Of a stretch of 64,000 nt of DNA, positions 1 to 11,408 are shown piece by piece. This DNA is from Ashinkailepas kermadecensis (lineage: Eukaryota; Arthropoda; Thecostraca; Neolepadidae): contig JAOTOM010004795.1 of assembly GCA_034440615.1 (NCBI GenBank), positions 411,879 through 475,878 of the forward strand, read 5' to 3'. Under the pieces are notes generated by a model. The model saw only the letters and a program-made list of their open reading frames with translations. It ran no database searches and was not told the origin of the DNA. Positions within the stretch are counted from its first letter, which is position 1; the number at the start of each line of letters is the position of its first letter. A program made the translations under genes and the position numbers.

Positions 1-94
1 TTGATATCAAACTGTGACAATTCCATTGCAATAATACGGACATATGTTATAAAAATTAATGTTTGTGTGCACCTTTCGGTGCATCGGTGCCTGA

Positions 95-1606
95 TTAATG
101 CGTGGAGATCAGGCGGGTGTGTGGATTGAGCTCAGACGGCTCCACCCGAGCCGTCCGGCTGATCGGTGACCTTGGCGGCCGGCTCACGGCGGCCGGCCAC
201 TGCCGCGGGGATGCCCGCCGGCTGGGAGTCGGTCGGGTCACGTGGTCGCCGGCCGGCACCGGGCGCGCCGGGCTCGGTTGGCGGGCCACCGAAGTGGCGC
301 GCATTTCCCCCGCAGCCGAATGGCTGCGGGGTCTGCCATTCCTTGCAGAATCCGTTGGAGTCTGTTTGGTCGGAATGGTCTGTGTGTTTTGAGCCAGGGT
401 GGTTTGTGTAGGTGTGGTGCAAGTTTTTTTTAGTGGAGCTAAACCGGGAATCATGTCAGTTTGGATCGAGGTAGTAGTAGTGTTGACGCGACGTGTGGGA
501 GGAGCAACGGTGGCCGCCTGGGCGTAAGTTTTAGTTGATGGAGAGGCGGCCTCGACAGACCGTCGGGCCTGGGGGTATGACACCCCGGTCGTGGCCTTGA
601 CAGCGCAGACTTCCTTCTCCTTGCGCCATACTGGACAGAGGGGTGATGTGGTCAGGTGGTCGGATGTGTTGCAGTTGAGACAGTGGACAGGTTTGGAGCA
701 GGTGGAATCAGGATGGGGTGGTTCACCACACTTTGGGCAGCGGGCTGTTTGGCGACATGTTTTGCTGTCATGGCCGAAGCGCTGGCAGTTAAAACAGCGG
801 AGAGGATTGGGAATAAAGACACGGACTTGGAATCGGATGTACCCGGCGAGGAGGGTCTTGGGAAGAGTGGTATAATTGAAGGTAAGGACAAGGAGGCTCG
901 TATCACGTTTCTGGCCGTCTTTAAAGGAAGTAATGCGTCGGACGTGGGCCACCCCCTCCGGTCTCAGCTCCGCCTGGATATCTTCCTCAGACATGAAGCG
1001 GAGCTCCGGCGCGAAGACGGTGCCCTTGGTTGTGTTGCTGTTGGAATGGAGAGTGATGGTGACGGATTTTCCACAAAATGTGGTGGTACGGAGGAGGGCT
1101 TTGGTTTGGGCTCGGGATTGGGTTTTAATGACCAAGGTTCCGTTCGCATAGGCTTCAATGTCGGGATTGGCTAGGGAGCAGATGGCAAGGAGTTGTTTAG
1201 TCGGCCAGAAAACGTTGATACGGCGAAAGGAAACGGTCTCCTCGACAGGCTTGACGACGATGTACGAGCCAGCACTGTCGAGGTAGGGTTCAATGGTCTG
1301 GATGGGTTCAGCTTGGGAGGGCGTGGTCTGGTTAGAGCGTGGGTCAGCGGCGTGGAGAGTGATGGTCTGGTCTGAATTGCGAAGCGAGGTCGTGGTCTTG
1401 GGACGAGCCGGGGTCGGCGAGGCGTAAAGGGCGTCCATGGCGTCATCAAGGGGAATTGTCCCGCGTGGGTCATCAATGGTTGTGTCGAGAGGTTGGGCAT
1501 CAGGGGCCAAGTCCGGGGTCGCGCAATGGTCATCTGGTGTGGTCAGCGGAGGAAACTCAGACTTGTTGAGTTGCTGAGTCCTGTGGCGAGCTGGGGTCAT
1601 TCTCAT
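95..1606 (-). CDS. ORF1 (gag-like, zinc-knuckle) of a Jockey/I-type non-LTR retrotransposon
   Basis: An intact 503-codon frame. The first 110 residues are Pro/Thr-rich and low complexity. Residues about 115-265 look like the RRM-like region of Jockey-clade ORF1 proteins. Three CCHC zinc knuckles follow: residues 271-284 (C-x2-C-x4-H-x4-C), 290-303 (same spacing) and 309-324 (C-x2-C-x4-H-x6-C). The tail is basic and Pro/Ser-rich. In this family ORF1 is an RNA-binding nucleocapsid-like protein that packages the element RNA. The endonuclease/reverse transcriptase ORF2 would lie downstream on the minus strand, beyond position 1, and is not in the window. The frame has no breaks, so this copy may be young. 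The I clade is an alternative, since CCHC knuckles occur there too. Confidence 0.88.
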   Translation of the reverse strand: MRMTPARHRTQQLNKSEFPPLTTPDDHCATPDLAPDAQPLDTTIDDPRGTIPLDDAMDALYASPTPARPKTTTSLRNSDQTITLHAADPRSNQTTPSQAEPIQTIEPYLDSAGSYIVVKPVEETVSFRRINVFWPTKQLLAICSLANPDIEAYANGTLVIKTQSRAQTKALLRTTTFCGKSVTITLHSNSNTTKGTVFAPELRFMSEEDIQAELRPEGVAHVRRITSFKDGQKRDTSLLVLTFNYTTLPKTLLAGYIRFQVRVFIPNPLRCFNCQRFGHDSKTCRQTARCPKCGEPPHPDSTCSKPVHCLNCNTSDHLTTSPLCPVWRKEKEVCAVKATTGVSYPQARRSVEAASPSTKTYAQAATVAPPTRRVNTTTTSIQTDMIPGLAPLKKTCTTPTQTTLAQNTQTIPTKQTPTDSARNGRPRSHSAAGEMRATSVARQPSPARPVPAGDHVTRPTPSRRASPRQWPAAVSRPPRSPISRTARVEPSELNPHTRLISTH

Positions 1607-2230
1607 TTTTTCTCTTTTTCCCCATCACGGGGAAAAACCCTACCGAACGAAACCTAAATAAACACGCAGAACAAAGGGAACGGAAATACTACGACGATGT
1701 AAATCGGGTGGGGCGACGGGTGTCACCCCACAAGAGAACGAAATGAGAAAAAAGAGCGACGGATGTCGCCCCACGAAAATGAAAAATAGAAAAACTGCAA
1801 TAACAAGCAGTCAGACGCGCCAAAAATATGGCACAGCGGAGTAGTCAGCGGGCTCTGGTCAGATGCAAGCCAATAGTACTGAACACTCCATGTATGAACC
1901 GTTGGATAATATAAGATAATATAAGATAACATGCGCTTGAGCTCGATGAGGAGCCGCCTAACGTCCGAGAGTCCAAAGAGCGGACTGTGGTGCCGGTCCC
2001 CACCAGGAAAAGATTATGGGGGATGCGTCACCCACGTCCCCGCCGTGGCGTCGCCCATGGCTGAACCCATCGTGCGCAACCGAACCAATGCGTCACAAAA
2101 CTACGTTTGGTGATAGGTTCAGTTTGCGAGTTTCTGCCGACCTGATGTAGATGGAGCTACTATAGAATGGATCGAAGACTCAGATTACACGCGCATAGCC
2201 TAGCAAACTATGCTCGATATTATATTACAA
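1607..2230 (-). mobile_element. Probable 5' leader of the Jockey-like element
   Basis: Non-coding sequence directly upstream of ORF1 on the minus strand. It contains a direct duplication of about 43 bp, with gcgacgg-type motifs at 1713 and 1756 and matching flanks. The ORF1-proximal part is A/T-homopolymer rich. I infer it is leader from position only. The 5' boundary is not defined and no target duplication was found. Confidence 0.4.
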
Positions 2231-2344
2231 TTCATTCAATCAACACCATGACGCCAAAAGCACCCGTGACCCATCGAAGTGAGTGGGGTCGTGGGGTTTA
2301 GCTGGCGTGCTGGCCCCGCGAAACTCACGCCATTCCGTCTGAAC

Positions 2345-2505
2345 CAGTGGCGCAGCGAGGGCTTTCCAAAGTGGGGTGCCCCCCCCAAAGCTACTAAAAG
2401 AAAAAAAGGATTCTGCGAGGTACAAAATATAAAAATGTATCGCTTCGTCTACTGTATTTTTGGGTGCTAAGGGGGAGGGGCAGGCTTCCCTTGGCTGCGC
2501 CTCTG
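2345..2505. mobile_element. hAT-like MITE, 161 bp
   Basis: Begins CAGTGGCGCAGC and ends GGCTGCGCCTCTG, which are imperfect inverted repeats of the hAT type. The flanking octamers GTCTGAAC and GTTTCAAC match at 6 of 8 bases, as expected for an aged 8-bp target duplication. The interior has a C-run, an A-run and no coding capacity. Related copies are at 52773-52947 and, more diverged, near 21256-21523. Confidence 0.65.
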
Positions 2506-2731
2506 GTTTCAACACATCAATACGTAAAATTAACACAGAATCCGCCCAGCTTTGGCATGAAGCTGCCAAGATCGACAGACCACCCTCAGCTCAGCGTGCT
2601 GTCGGGACGGCGGCCCGACGTGACGTCACAAAATGTCACCGCTGGCTCCACGTGGTCGCAGCCGGCGTGGAGGGCAGCATCACAGCACAGTCGCAGGTGC
2701 AGCCTCGGACTAAGCCGCCGCCGACCGGAGC

Positions 2732-2931
2732 ATGACGTCACCGTGGCGGCTCTGCAGCACCATAGTGACGTCACCCTGGCGGCTCTGCAGCACCACAGTG
2801 ACGTCACCATGGCGGCTCTGCAGCACCATAGTGACGTCACCGTGGCGGCTCTACAGCACCACAGTGACGTCACCGTGACTGCTCTGCAGCACCATCATGA
2901 CGTCACCGTGGCGGCTCTGCAGCATTATAGT
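2732..2931. repeat. 33-bp minisatellite carrying CRE palindromes, about 6 copies
   Basis: The unit of 33 bp includes gctctgcagcaccacag followed by TGACGTCA. All six copies keep the TGACGTCA palindrome (CREB/ATF consensus). Another TGACGTCA lies just upstream near 2620. Because 33 is a multiple of 3, the array reads open on both strands, but that is not evidence for a gene. Confidence 0.9.
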
Positions 2932-3407
2932 GGCTCCGGTCAGCCGACGGCTGTGCCCATCTGGCATACACGACTGATAGGGGACACGGCAAAACAGGGT
3001 GAAGCTTATGGACGCAATATTCAGTGTTTATACGTGGCTGTGGTGTATTCCTTCATAGTGTTTTTTTCTGCCTACACCTCATAGTGTTTTCTATCTACAG
3101 CTAGGTGAGGTATTTTCATTCCGACACGTGCCATTGACCACTCTCACACACACGCACACCTGATGTGCTTCCGCCATGAAACCCTGTGCTTCCATCAGGG
3201 CCTCGTGAATATAACAGCACTGCACCGACTCCCACATGAACGCTTTGCACAGTGAGTTTCAGGTGACGCGCCATTCTGGCTTTCTCACCGGGACAAGCGC
3301 TGCACCACCTTCAATCGACACTCGCAAAGCCATAGTTCACACTGAAACGTGGATTACGCTTTATGCACACTGCCAGCGGGTGGTGTGTGTCTCGCCTCCG
3401 GAGCGGC
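2932..3407. other. Non-coding stretch downstream of the candidate tail exon
   Basis: No repeat or coding signal seen. If 3408-3744 is the last exon of the receptor gene, this would be its 3' UTR and flank. No convincing polyadenylation signal was picked out. Confidence 0.3.
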
Positions 3408-3744
3408 TCACACGGTCGCCGTCACCAGCTGACGCTCCTCGTCCGAGGCGTCGGCGCCGTTGCTCTCGTCGAGCTCGTCCGGCTCCGAGTCGTGCAGCAG
3501 CAGCGCCGAGTACACCAGCACCGCATTGGTCGCCGCGTCGCCGTCGGCCGCCGCCGATTGGTCGGGTCGTGGCGTGTCGTCGTCTGATTGGCCACGCGGC
3601 GGCAGGTAGGCGGAGCTGAGCAGGTGCAGGTTTCCGTAGTCCACGGGCAGGTCGCTCTCGAAGTCGTCTGCGTGGCATTCCAAAAGCGTTGCGGCATTCT
3701 CAACGTCATCAGCGATCAGTTGATGATTGCGAGAACAGTCAGCA
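3408..3744 (-). CDS. Candidate C-terminal exon of the RET-like receptor (acidic tail)
   Basis: A minus-strand open frame ends with TGA at 3410-3408 and is preceded by an AG acceptor (gacacag) whose first exon base would be 3744. An in-frame stop lies just upstream of that acceptor, so the exon cannot extend further. Codon third positions are strongly G/C, as in the kinase exons and unlike the surrounding sequence. The product is acidic, with a DYGNLHLL segment containing YxN, the Grb2 SH2-binding form, plus clusters such as DEERQ near the end. It lies downstream of exon F in the same orientation, where a receptor tail would be. Against this, the frame needs a phase-2 donor. The best exon F donor (CAG/GTCTGT at 8232/8231) is phase 1, and only a weak alternative (TCT/GTACAG) is phase 2. 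It may belong to another gene, or a small exon between may be missed. Confidence 0.45.
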
Positions 3745-4978
3745 CTGTGTCAAAGGCGCAACCAAGAGGGGCGGCGGCCCACCCCCCTTAGCAACCAAAC
3801 ATACACTAGATCAAACAAGAAATTAAGATTTTCACAATGAAACACCAACAATTTTAGTCAAATTTCACCATGCGGAACCAAAAAAGATGTCCTCTGTTTC
3901 ATGATATTTGTTTTTGTCGGGACCCTCCCTTACGACAATCCTGGCTGCTTCACTGCTACCTGTGCAGTCAATAATTTTCAATGGAAGTTGACAAGCTGAC
4001 TGGCCAATGATTGTCTAAGCCAGGGCAGTTGATTTCTGACAATTATTGGGGAGGGGGAGGCATGGAGGAAATGGGTGGGTTCAAATCGATTGGAGGACAC
4101 ATAAGCTGCCACCAGGGGCGGATCCAGAAACCTGGCTGGGTGGGGAATATTTTTATATCTCCGATTACGAAAACACCCATCAGATTCGAACAGCTAACAT
4201 TCGTTGGGTCTGATGAAGACAATATTTATGTCATAAAATGTTATATTTTGAGAAATTGGCACCTTAGTGCAAAAATCCGACAAAAATCGGACTCTAGAAG
4301 GGAGTGTAGGACGTTTTACGTGTTCTCAAAGATGTTGGGACGGCTGACCGGAAACCAGCCCTCGCGCCACATGGCCGGGCGTCCCCTCCCCCACCCCAGC
4401 GTGTCAAACCGCCACATGGCCGGGCGTCCCCCACCCTAGCGTGTCAAGACTGCAGCTGCGGCTGACGAAAACAACAAAACAGAACCACGAACAGGAGCCT
4501 GCAGGCGGTCTTTGAAGGCTAAAAATTTGCACAACAATCCACCGAGAGGCGGCAGGGCATCTCTCGGACGCTGAAATGAAAAGAGCCGCCCCATCGCCAA
4601 CATCCGGCCACGCTGCTCGGCAAGAACATGAGGAGAACTGAGGCATCTGCGACACACACGTGTCGGGGGGCAGACCGGCCCGCGGCAGAAGCGGGAGCAG
4701 AGGCTGGATCTCCAGAACATTATCGATCACACGCACGACAAAAATGGAAGAAAGAGAAAGTATGGGGCATAAAGCCGGAAGCGGTGCAGGACGAAAGGGG
4801 ACTGTTGGGCGCACCACGATGAAGGCAGCACACTCTCGGACGCGCGGAGCGGTTGAAGAGGTGGGCCAGAGGGCAACAGCAACCATCTAGCCGGCCCACC
4901 AACAGGACAGTCGCAGCCGCCCTCGCAGCGATCCAACAATTGGCTGGCCCACCGACCGAGCCGCACGGAAGCCGCCAC
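3745..4978. other. Intronic or intergenic stretch with a hAT-type terminus at 4113
   Basis: No gene seen. CAGGGGCGGATCCAG at 4113-4127 matches the terminus of the dispersed hAT-like elements in this window. A partner-like CTGGATCCGCGCCTG ends at 7697, on the far side of the 45-bp array, but the octamers outside the two ends differ. A block containing cacatggccgggcgtccc is directly repeated near 4369 and 4414. Confidence 0.4.
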
Positions 4979-7632
4979 CGGCCAGACGACACCCGACAGC
5001 CGCCGAGAGACCCGCCCCGACACCGACCAGACGACACCCGACAGCCGCCGAGAGACCCGCCCCGACACCGACCAGACGACACCCGACAGCCGCCGAGAGA
5101 CCCGCCCTGACACCGACCAGACGACACCCGACAGTCGCCGAGAGACCCGCCCCGACACCGACCAGACGACACCCGACAGTCGCCGAGAGACCCGCCCCGA
5201 CACCGACCAGACGACACCCGACAGTCGCCGAGAGGCCCGCCCTGACACCGGCCAGACGACACCCGACAGCCGCCGAGAGACCCGCCCCGACACCGACCAG
5301 ACGACACCCGACAGTCGCCGAGAGGCCCGCCCTGACACCGGCCAGACGACACCCGACAGCCGCCGAGAGACCCGCCCCGACACCGACCAGACGACACCCG
5401 ACAGCCGCCGAGAGACGCCCCGACACCGACCAGACGACACCCGACAGTCGCCGAAGGCCGCCCTGACCAGACCAGACGACACCCGACAGCCGCCGAGAGA
5501 CCCGCCCCGACACCGACCAGACGACACCCGACAGCCGCCGAGAGACCCGCCCCGACACCGACCAGACGACACCCGACAGCCGCCGAGAGACCCGCCCCGA
5601 CACCGACCAGACGACACCCGACAGCCGCCCAGAGACCCGCCCCGACACCAACCAGACGACACCCAACAGCCGCCCAGAGGCTTGCCCCGACACTACACCA
5701 GCCGCCACCGACCAGAAGACACCCGACAGCCGCCCAGAGGCCCGCCCCGACACCGACCAGACGACACCCAACAGCCGCCCAGAGGCCCGCCCCGACACCG
5801 ACCAGACGACACCGGGCAGCCGCCCAGAGGCCCGCCCCGACAACGACCAGACGACACCCGACAGCCGCCCAGAGGCCCGCCCCGACACCGACCAGACGAC
5901 ACCCAACAGCTGCCCAGAGGCCCGCCCCGACACCGACCAGACGACACTCGACAGCCGCCGAGAGACCCGCCCCGACACCGACCAGACGACACCCGACAGC
6001 CGCCCAGAGGCCCGCCCCGACACCGACCAGACGACACCCGGCAGCCGCCCAGAGGCCCACCCCGACACTGACCAGACGACACCCAACAGCCGCCGAGAGA
6101 CCCACCCCGACACCGACCAGACGACACCCAACAGCCGCCCAGAGGCCCGCCCCGACACCGACCAGACGACACCCGACAGTCGCCGAGAGACCCACCCCGA
6201 CACCGACCAGACGACACCCGACAGCCGCCAAGAGGCCCGCCCCGACACCGACCAGACGACACCCGACAGCCGCCGAGAGACCCGCCCCGACACCGACCAG
6301 ACGACACCTGACAGCCGCCGAGAGACCCGCCCCGACACCGACCAGACGACACCCGACAGCCGCCCAGAGGCCCGCCCCGACACCGACCAGACGACACCCG
6401 GCAGCCGCCCAGAGGCCCGCCCCGACAACGACCAGACGACACCCGACAGCCGCCCAGAGGCCCGCCCCGACACCGACCAGACGACACCCAACAGCTGCCC
6501 AGAGGCCCGCCCCGACAACGACCAGACGACACCCGACAGCCGCCCAGAGGCCCGCCCCGACACCGACCAGACGACACCCAACAGCTGCCCAGAGGCCCGC
6601 CCCGACACCGACCAGACGACACTCGACAGCCGCCGAGAGACCCGCCCCGACACCGACCAGACGACACCCGACAGCCGCCCAGAGGCCCGCCCCGACACCG
6701 ACCAGACGACACCCGGCAGCCGCCCAGAGGCCCACCCCGACACTGACCAGACGACACCCAACAGCCGCCGAGAGACCCACCCCGACACCGACCAGACGAC
6801 ACCCAACAGCCGCCCAGAGGCCCGCCCCGACACCGACCAGACGACACCCGACAGTCGCCGAGAGACCCACCCCGACACCGACCAGACGACACCCGACAGC
6901 CGCCAAGAGGCCCGCCCCGACACCGACCAGACGACACCCGACAGCCGCCGAGAGACCCGCCCCGACACCGACCAGACGACACCTGACAGCCGCCAGAGAC
7001 CCGCCCCGACACCGACCAGACGACACCCGACAGCCGCCCAGAGGCCCGCCCCGACACCGACCAGACGACACCCGGCAGCCGCCCAGAGGCCCACCCCGAC
7101 ACTGACCAGACGACACCCAACAGCCGCCGAGAGACCCACCCCGACACCGACCAGACGACACCCAACAGCCGCCCAGAGGCCCGCCCCGACACCGACCAGA
7201 CGACACCCGACAGTCGCCGAGAGACCCACCCCGACACCGACCAGACGACACCCGACAGCCGCCCAGAGGCCCGCCCCGACACCGACCAGACGACACCCGA
7301 CAGCCGCCGAGAGACCCGCCCCGACACCGACCAGACGACACCCGACAGCCGCCGAGAGACCCGCCCCGACACCGACCAGACGACACCCGACAGCCGCCCA
7401 GAGGCCCGCCCCGACACCGACCAGACGACACCCGACAGCCGCCGAGAGACCCGCCCCGACACCGACCAGACGACACCCGGCAGCCGCCCGGAGGCCCGCC
7501 CCGACACCGACCAGCCGCCACCGACCAGACGACACCCGGCAGCCGCCGAGAGACCCGCCCCGACACCGACCAGCCGACACCGACCAGACGACACCCGGCA
7601 GCCGCCCGGAGGTCCGCCCCGACACCGACCAG
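4979..7632. repeat. 45-bp GC-rich minisatellite with higher-order structure, about 59 copies
   Basis: The 45-bp unit contains ccagacgacacccgacag followed by ccgccgagagacccgc or the variant ccgcccagaggcccgc. Diagnostic variants recur 675 bp (15 units) apart: the cactcgacag variant near 5946 and 6621, cacctgacag near 6305 and 6980, cactgacc near 6066 and 6741, and caagaggc near 6228 and 6903. A further shift of about 358 bp links 6741 to 7099. So blocks of 15 and about 8 units were duplicated. The unit length is a multiple of 3 and keeps frames open for over 900 codons. These translations are low-complexity artefacts. Confidence 0.95.
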
Positions 7633-8205
7633 CCCGGCGTGGCCCGGACCCCTTACAGGAGCACAGCCCATTTGGCCCTCTCCTGGATCCGCGCCTGGGT
7701 CCCATGCAAAAGGTTAAAATAATTGAGGGGATGAGAAGCAAGCCACCACTCGGGGACGAAGTCGCTTCGGCACTAGGTGGATTCTCCATATTCGTAGTAG
7801 TTTTTCGATTAACCATTTCCTGATTATATTGTCCCCGGATAGGCTAAGGTAATGGAAAACTGGGAAAAGGAAAATAATATTTTTGAAATTAATGTATTTT
7901 TTTTAAAGAATAAAGTGGCCAAAATCCGAAGAGAAATTGGTATTTGGGGGTACACTAGGTTGATCGACCCAGGACTGAGCCCCAACTGATCTTGCGATCC
8001 TCCGCCCCTGATTCTAATCCCTCCAGCTTGAAAATCGTTCCTACGCCTCTGGGTTAGACCGCCACCTGGACACAGACGATGGCAACGTTGTTGGTCTTGT
8101 CAATATTTAAAAATAGAACGGCTTGTGGCTAACAATGCAATAATAGCGACACTGAAGCGAAGGCTCTCTTGCACAGCGAAGTGGGAAGAAGATACAAAAC
8201 CACCC
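7633..8205. other. Stretch between the 45-bp array and exon F
   Basis: Contains a hAT-type end (CTGGATCCGCGCCTG, ending at 7697). Otherwise AT-leaning non-coding sequence with no gene, RNA or repeat recognised. Confidence 0.3.
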
Positions 8206-8398
8206 TCAGATGAAAAAACCGCTGTACAGACCTGTGTCTCCCAGCAGATCGAAGTACTCGCGGTTGAGGACCAGGGGAGTGGTGAGGTCCAGATATTCGG
8301 AGCCCGACTGGAGCATCTTGTCAAACCAATGCGTCAGCTCCGAGAACGTAGGTCTGGAGGACGGCTGTTCCTGCCAGCACTGGCGCATGATGCTGTAC
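8206..8398 (-). CDS. Ret: RET-like kinase exon F (end of C-lobe)
   Basis: The acceptor is tccacag, with first exon base at 8398. That G completes the Met codon begun as AT at the end of exon E. The frame reads YSIMRQCWQEQP, SSRPTF, a helix-I segment and SEYLDL, then REYFDLLGD. CW plus the invariant RP arginine mark kinase subdomain XI. YLDL corresponds to the PLC-gamma-docking tyrosine region after the RET kinase. The frame closes with a stop at 8206. A CAG/GTCTGT donor with last exon base 8232 offers an alternative end, if the tail continues in a later exon such as 3744-3408. I give the stop-terminated extent. Which end is used is not decided by the sequence. Confidence 0.92.
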
Positions 8399-8942
8399 CT
8401 GTGGACCGGGAGGAACCCTGTACCACACTGCTACCACTGTCAGACATGATGTTACCTGTGACAGTATGCTACCACTGTCAGCACTGGCACATGATGCTGT
8501 ACCTGTGGACAGAGAGGAACCTGTACCACATGCTACCACTGTCAGCACTGGCACATGATGCTGTACCTGTGGACAGGGAGGAACCTTTACCACCCTCTTC
8601 CACTGCCAGCACTGGCACATGATGCTGTACCTGTGGACAGGGAGGAACCTGTACCACACTGCTACCACTGCCAGCACTGGCACATGATGCTGTACCTGTG
8701 GACAGAGAGGAACCTGTACCACACTGCTACCACTGCCAGCACTGGCACATGATGCTGTACCTGTGGACAGAGAGGAACCTGTACCACACTGCTACCACTG
8801 CCAGCACTGGCACATGATGCTGTACCTGTGGACAGGGAGGAACCTGTACCACACTGCTACCACTGCCAGCACTGGCACATGATGCTGTACCTGTGGACAG
8901 AGAGGAACCTGTACCACACTGCTACCACTGCCAGCACTGTCG
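8399..8942. repeat. 65-bp minisatellite built from the exon F splice acceptor
   Basis: Copies of catgatgctgtacctgtgga start near 8490, 8553, 8618, 8683, 8748, 8813 and 8878, a spacing of 63-65 bp. A diverged first unit next to the exon lacks it. Read on the minus strand, every unit contains tccacag/GTACAGCATCATG and continues to the tgctggcag of the exon. That is the exon F acceptor plus about 28 nt of coding sequence, with one main mismatch (CGCC to TGCC), plus about 37 nt of intron. AG is kept in each copy. The array directly abuts the real acceptor at 8398. Confidence 0.93.
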
Positions 8943-9142
8943 CATAGCATGTGCCTGTTGATACGCTGCACCACCACCTGCCATGCTACATCACTCGGAA
9001 CTGAAAACCCAGCGATGGTCCTGCCATGCCATATCTCTCGGAGCTGAAAACTCGGCGACAATGCTGACACTCCCGGACAGCTTTCCGGCACATCCTACGG
9101 AACAAATGAAGTTGAGCATGACGCCGATTTCATTGTACTCAC

Positions 9143-9239
9143 ATGTCGAGTGTGCAGTTGAGGGGCCGGTCCATCCTGTAGCCAGACTTCAGCAGATGAC
9201 ACAGGCGCTCCGCTGACACTCCGGGGTACGGGTTTGCTC
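9143..9239 (-). CDS. Ret: RET-like kinase exon E (helix F-G region)
   Basis: The acceptor is cctgcag, with first exon base 9239. The donor is CGACAT/GTGAGT, with last exon base 9143. Phase: GA completes the Gly codon begun in exon D, and the trailing AT is completed to Met by exon F. It encodes ANPYPGVSAERLCHLLKSGY followed by RMDRPLNCTLD, the stretch after the subdomain IX helix. RET has NPYPGI..ERL.NLLKTG.RMERP.NC here, the closest match I know. It is 97 bp, and no tandem array touches either end. Confidence 0.95.
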
Positions 9240-9364
9240 CTGCAGGAAGCACGCTCCAAATGTTAGCTAGCAAGTCCACCCATGTGTAGGTGGGGATACT
9301 CTATGTACAGGATGCAATGGCCATCTGTGACACACTTTTCGCTCGTGTAACCCTGACCACTGCC

Positions 9365-9484
9365 CAGTGGCGTAGCCAGCATTCGTCCAGGGGGTGGATG
9401 GGGTGGTGTGGGGGAACATCTGGAGAAGGCCCCCTATCTTCTTAGGCCTTCTACTTTTCCAAAACACTTGGGCTTATGGTCACT
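9365..9484 (+). mobile_element. hAT-like terminus fragment
   Basis: CAGTGGCGTAGCCAGC begins at 9365 and is followed by a G-rich stretch, the usual head of the dispersed hAT-like elements here. No matching right end or 8-bp target duplication was found before the TA microsatellite. Confidence 0.4.
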
Positions 9485-9485
9485 G

Positions 9486-9561
<76 letters not shown>

Positions 9562-9562
9562 C
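9485..9562. repeat. (TA)n microsatellite
   Basis: About 75 bp of nearly uninterrupted alternating TA, with TTTATA at both edges. Confidence 0.97.
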
Positions 9563-9612
9563 ACGGGATGCAAACGACCACTGGAGCAACCTCAGACTAT
9601 CTGCTGGTGACT

Positions 9613-10489
<877 letters not shown>

Positions 10490-11022
10490 CGCGACTGACC
10501 ACTGACCACACTGACCACACTGACCACTGACCACACTGGCCACTGACCACTGACCACACTGACCACATTGACCACTGACCACACTGACCACTGACCACAC
10601 TGACCACTGACCACCTGACCACCTGACCACACTGACCACACTGACCACACTGACCACTGACCACAGACAACACTGAACACTGAACACTGACCACTGACCA
10701 CTAACCACTGACCACACTGACCACTGACCACCTGACCACTGACCACTGATCACTGACCACACTGACCACTGACCACACTGACCACTGACCACTGACCACA
10801 CTGACCACTGACCACAGACAACACTGAACACTGACCACTGACCACACTGACCACACTGACCACTGACCACTGACCACTGACCACTGACCACTGATCACTG
10901 ACCACACTGACCACTGACCATTGTCCACTGACCACAGACAACACTGAACACTGACCACACTGACCACTGACCACACTGACCACACTGACCACTGACCACA
11001 CTGACCATTGACCACTGACTGA
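10490..11022. repeat. Short-period TGACCAC satellite
   Basis: Runs of ctgaccac and actgaccac in 7- and 9-bp steps, with recurring longer blocks that include the variant gaccacagacaacactgaac at three places. This suggests secondary block duplication. No coding meaning. Confidence 0.9.
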
Positions 11023-11408
11023 CGCATCATCAACATGGTTTGGACCAGGTGCGCACCGGGGAGCGGCCAAGGTGGCCACCGCCGCACCCGAAATGGTCAA
11101 ATTCTTAATGGGAACACGACCTTCCCTGTGCGCTTTCAACGAAAAACATGTGTGGAAGTCCCGTATCTTGGCAAATAGCCATTGCGAATCTAAGCCACTG
11201 AAATTGCAAGTTTGCTTGAGGTTTCATAGGTAGTATTGTATTGTGAACAATGGATCCTTCCGAACTAAGCCTTCATTTGTCATTTTATACACCTTGGCAC
11301 CAAAATAATTGCCTGAGTACGTCCCTCGTCCTCGATCAAAAGCCTTGCCTACTCAGTGATAGAATATCTTCCCATTCACTATTTCTTGACAAACTCACGT
11401 ACGTCGCG

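Noticed and set aside
4113..7697. One large hAT element spanning the 45-bp array
   Set aside because: Termini of the right type face each other at 4113 and 7697, but the octamers outside (gctgccac and ggtcccat) do not match. Two unrelated end fragments are as likely.
4720..7816. Frames of 700-980 codons rich in CRVSSGR or VGVGAGL repeats
   Set aside because: Artefact of the 45-bp minisatellite. All three minus frames are open at once, which real genes do not show.
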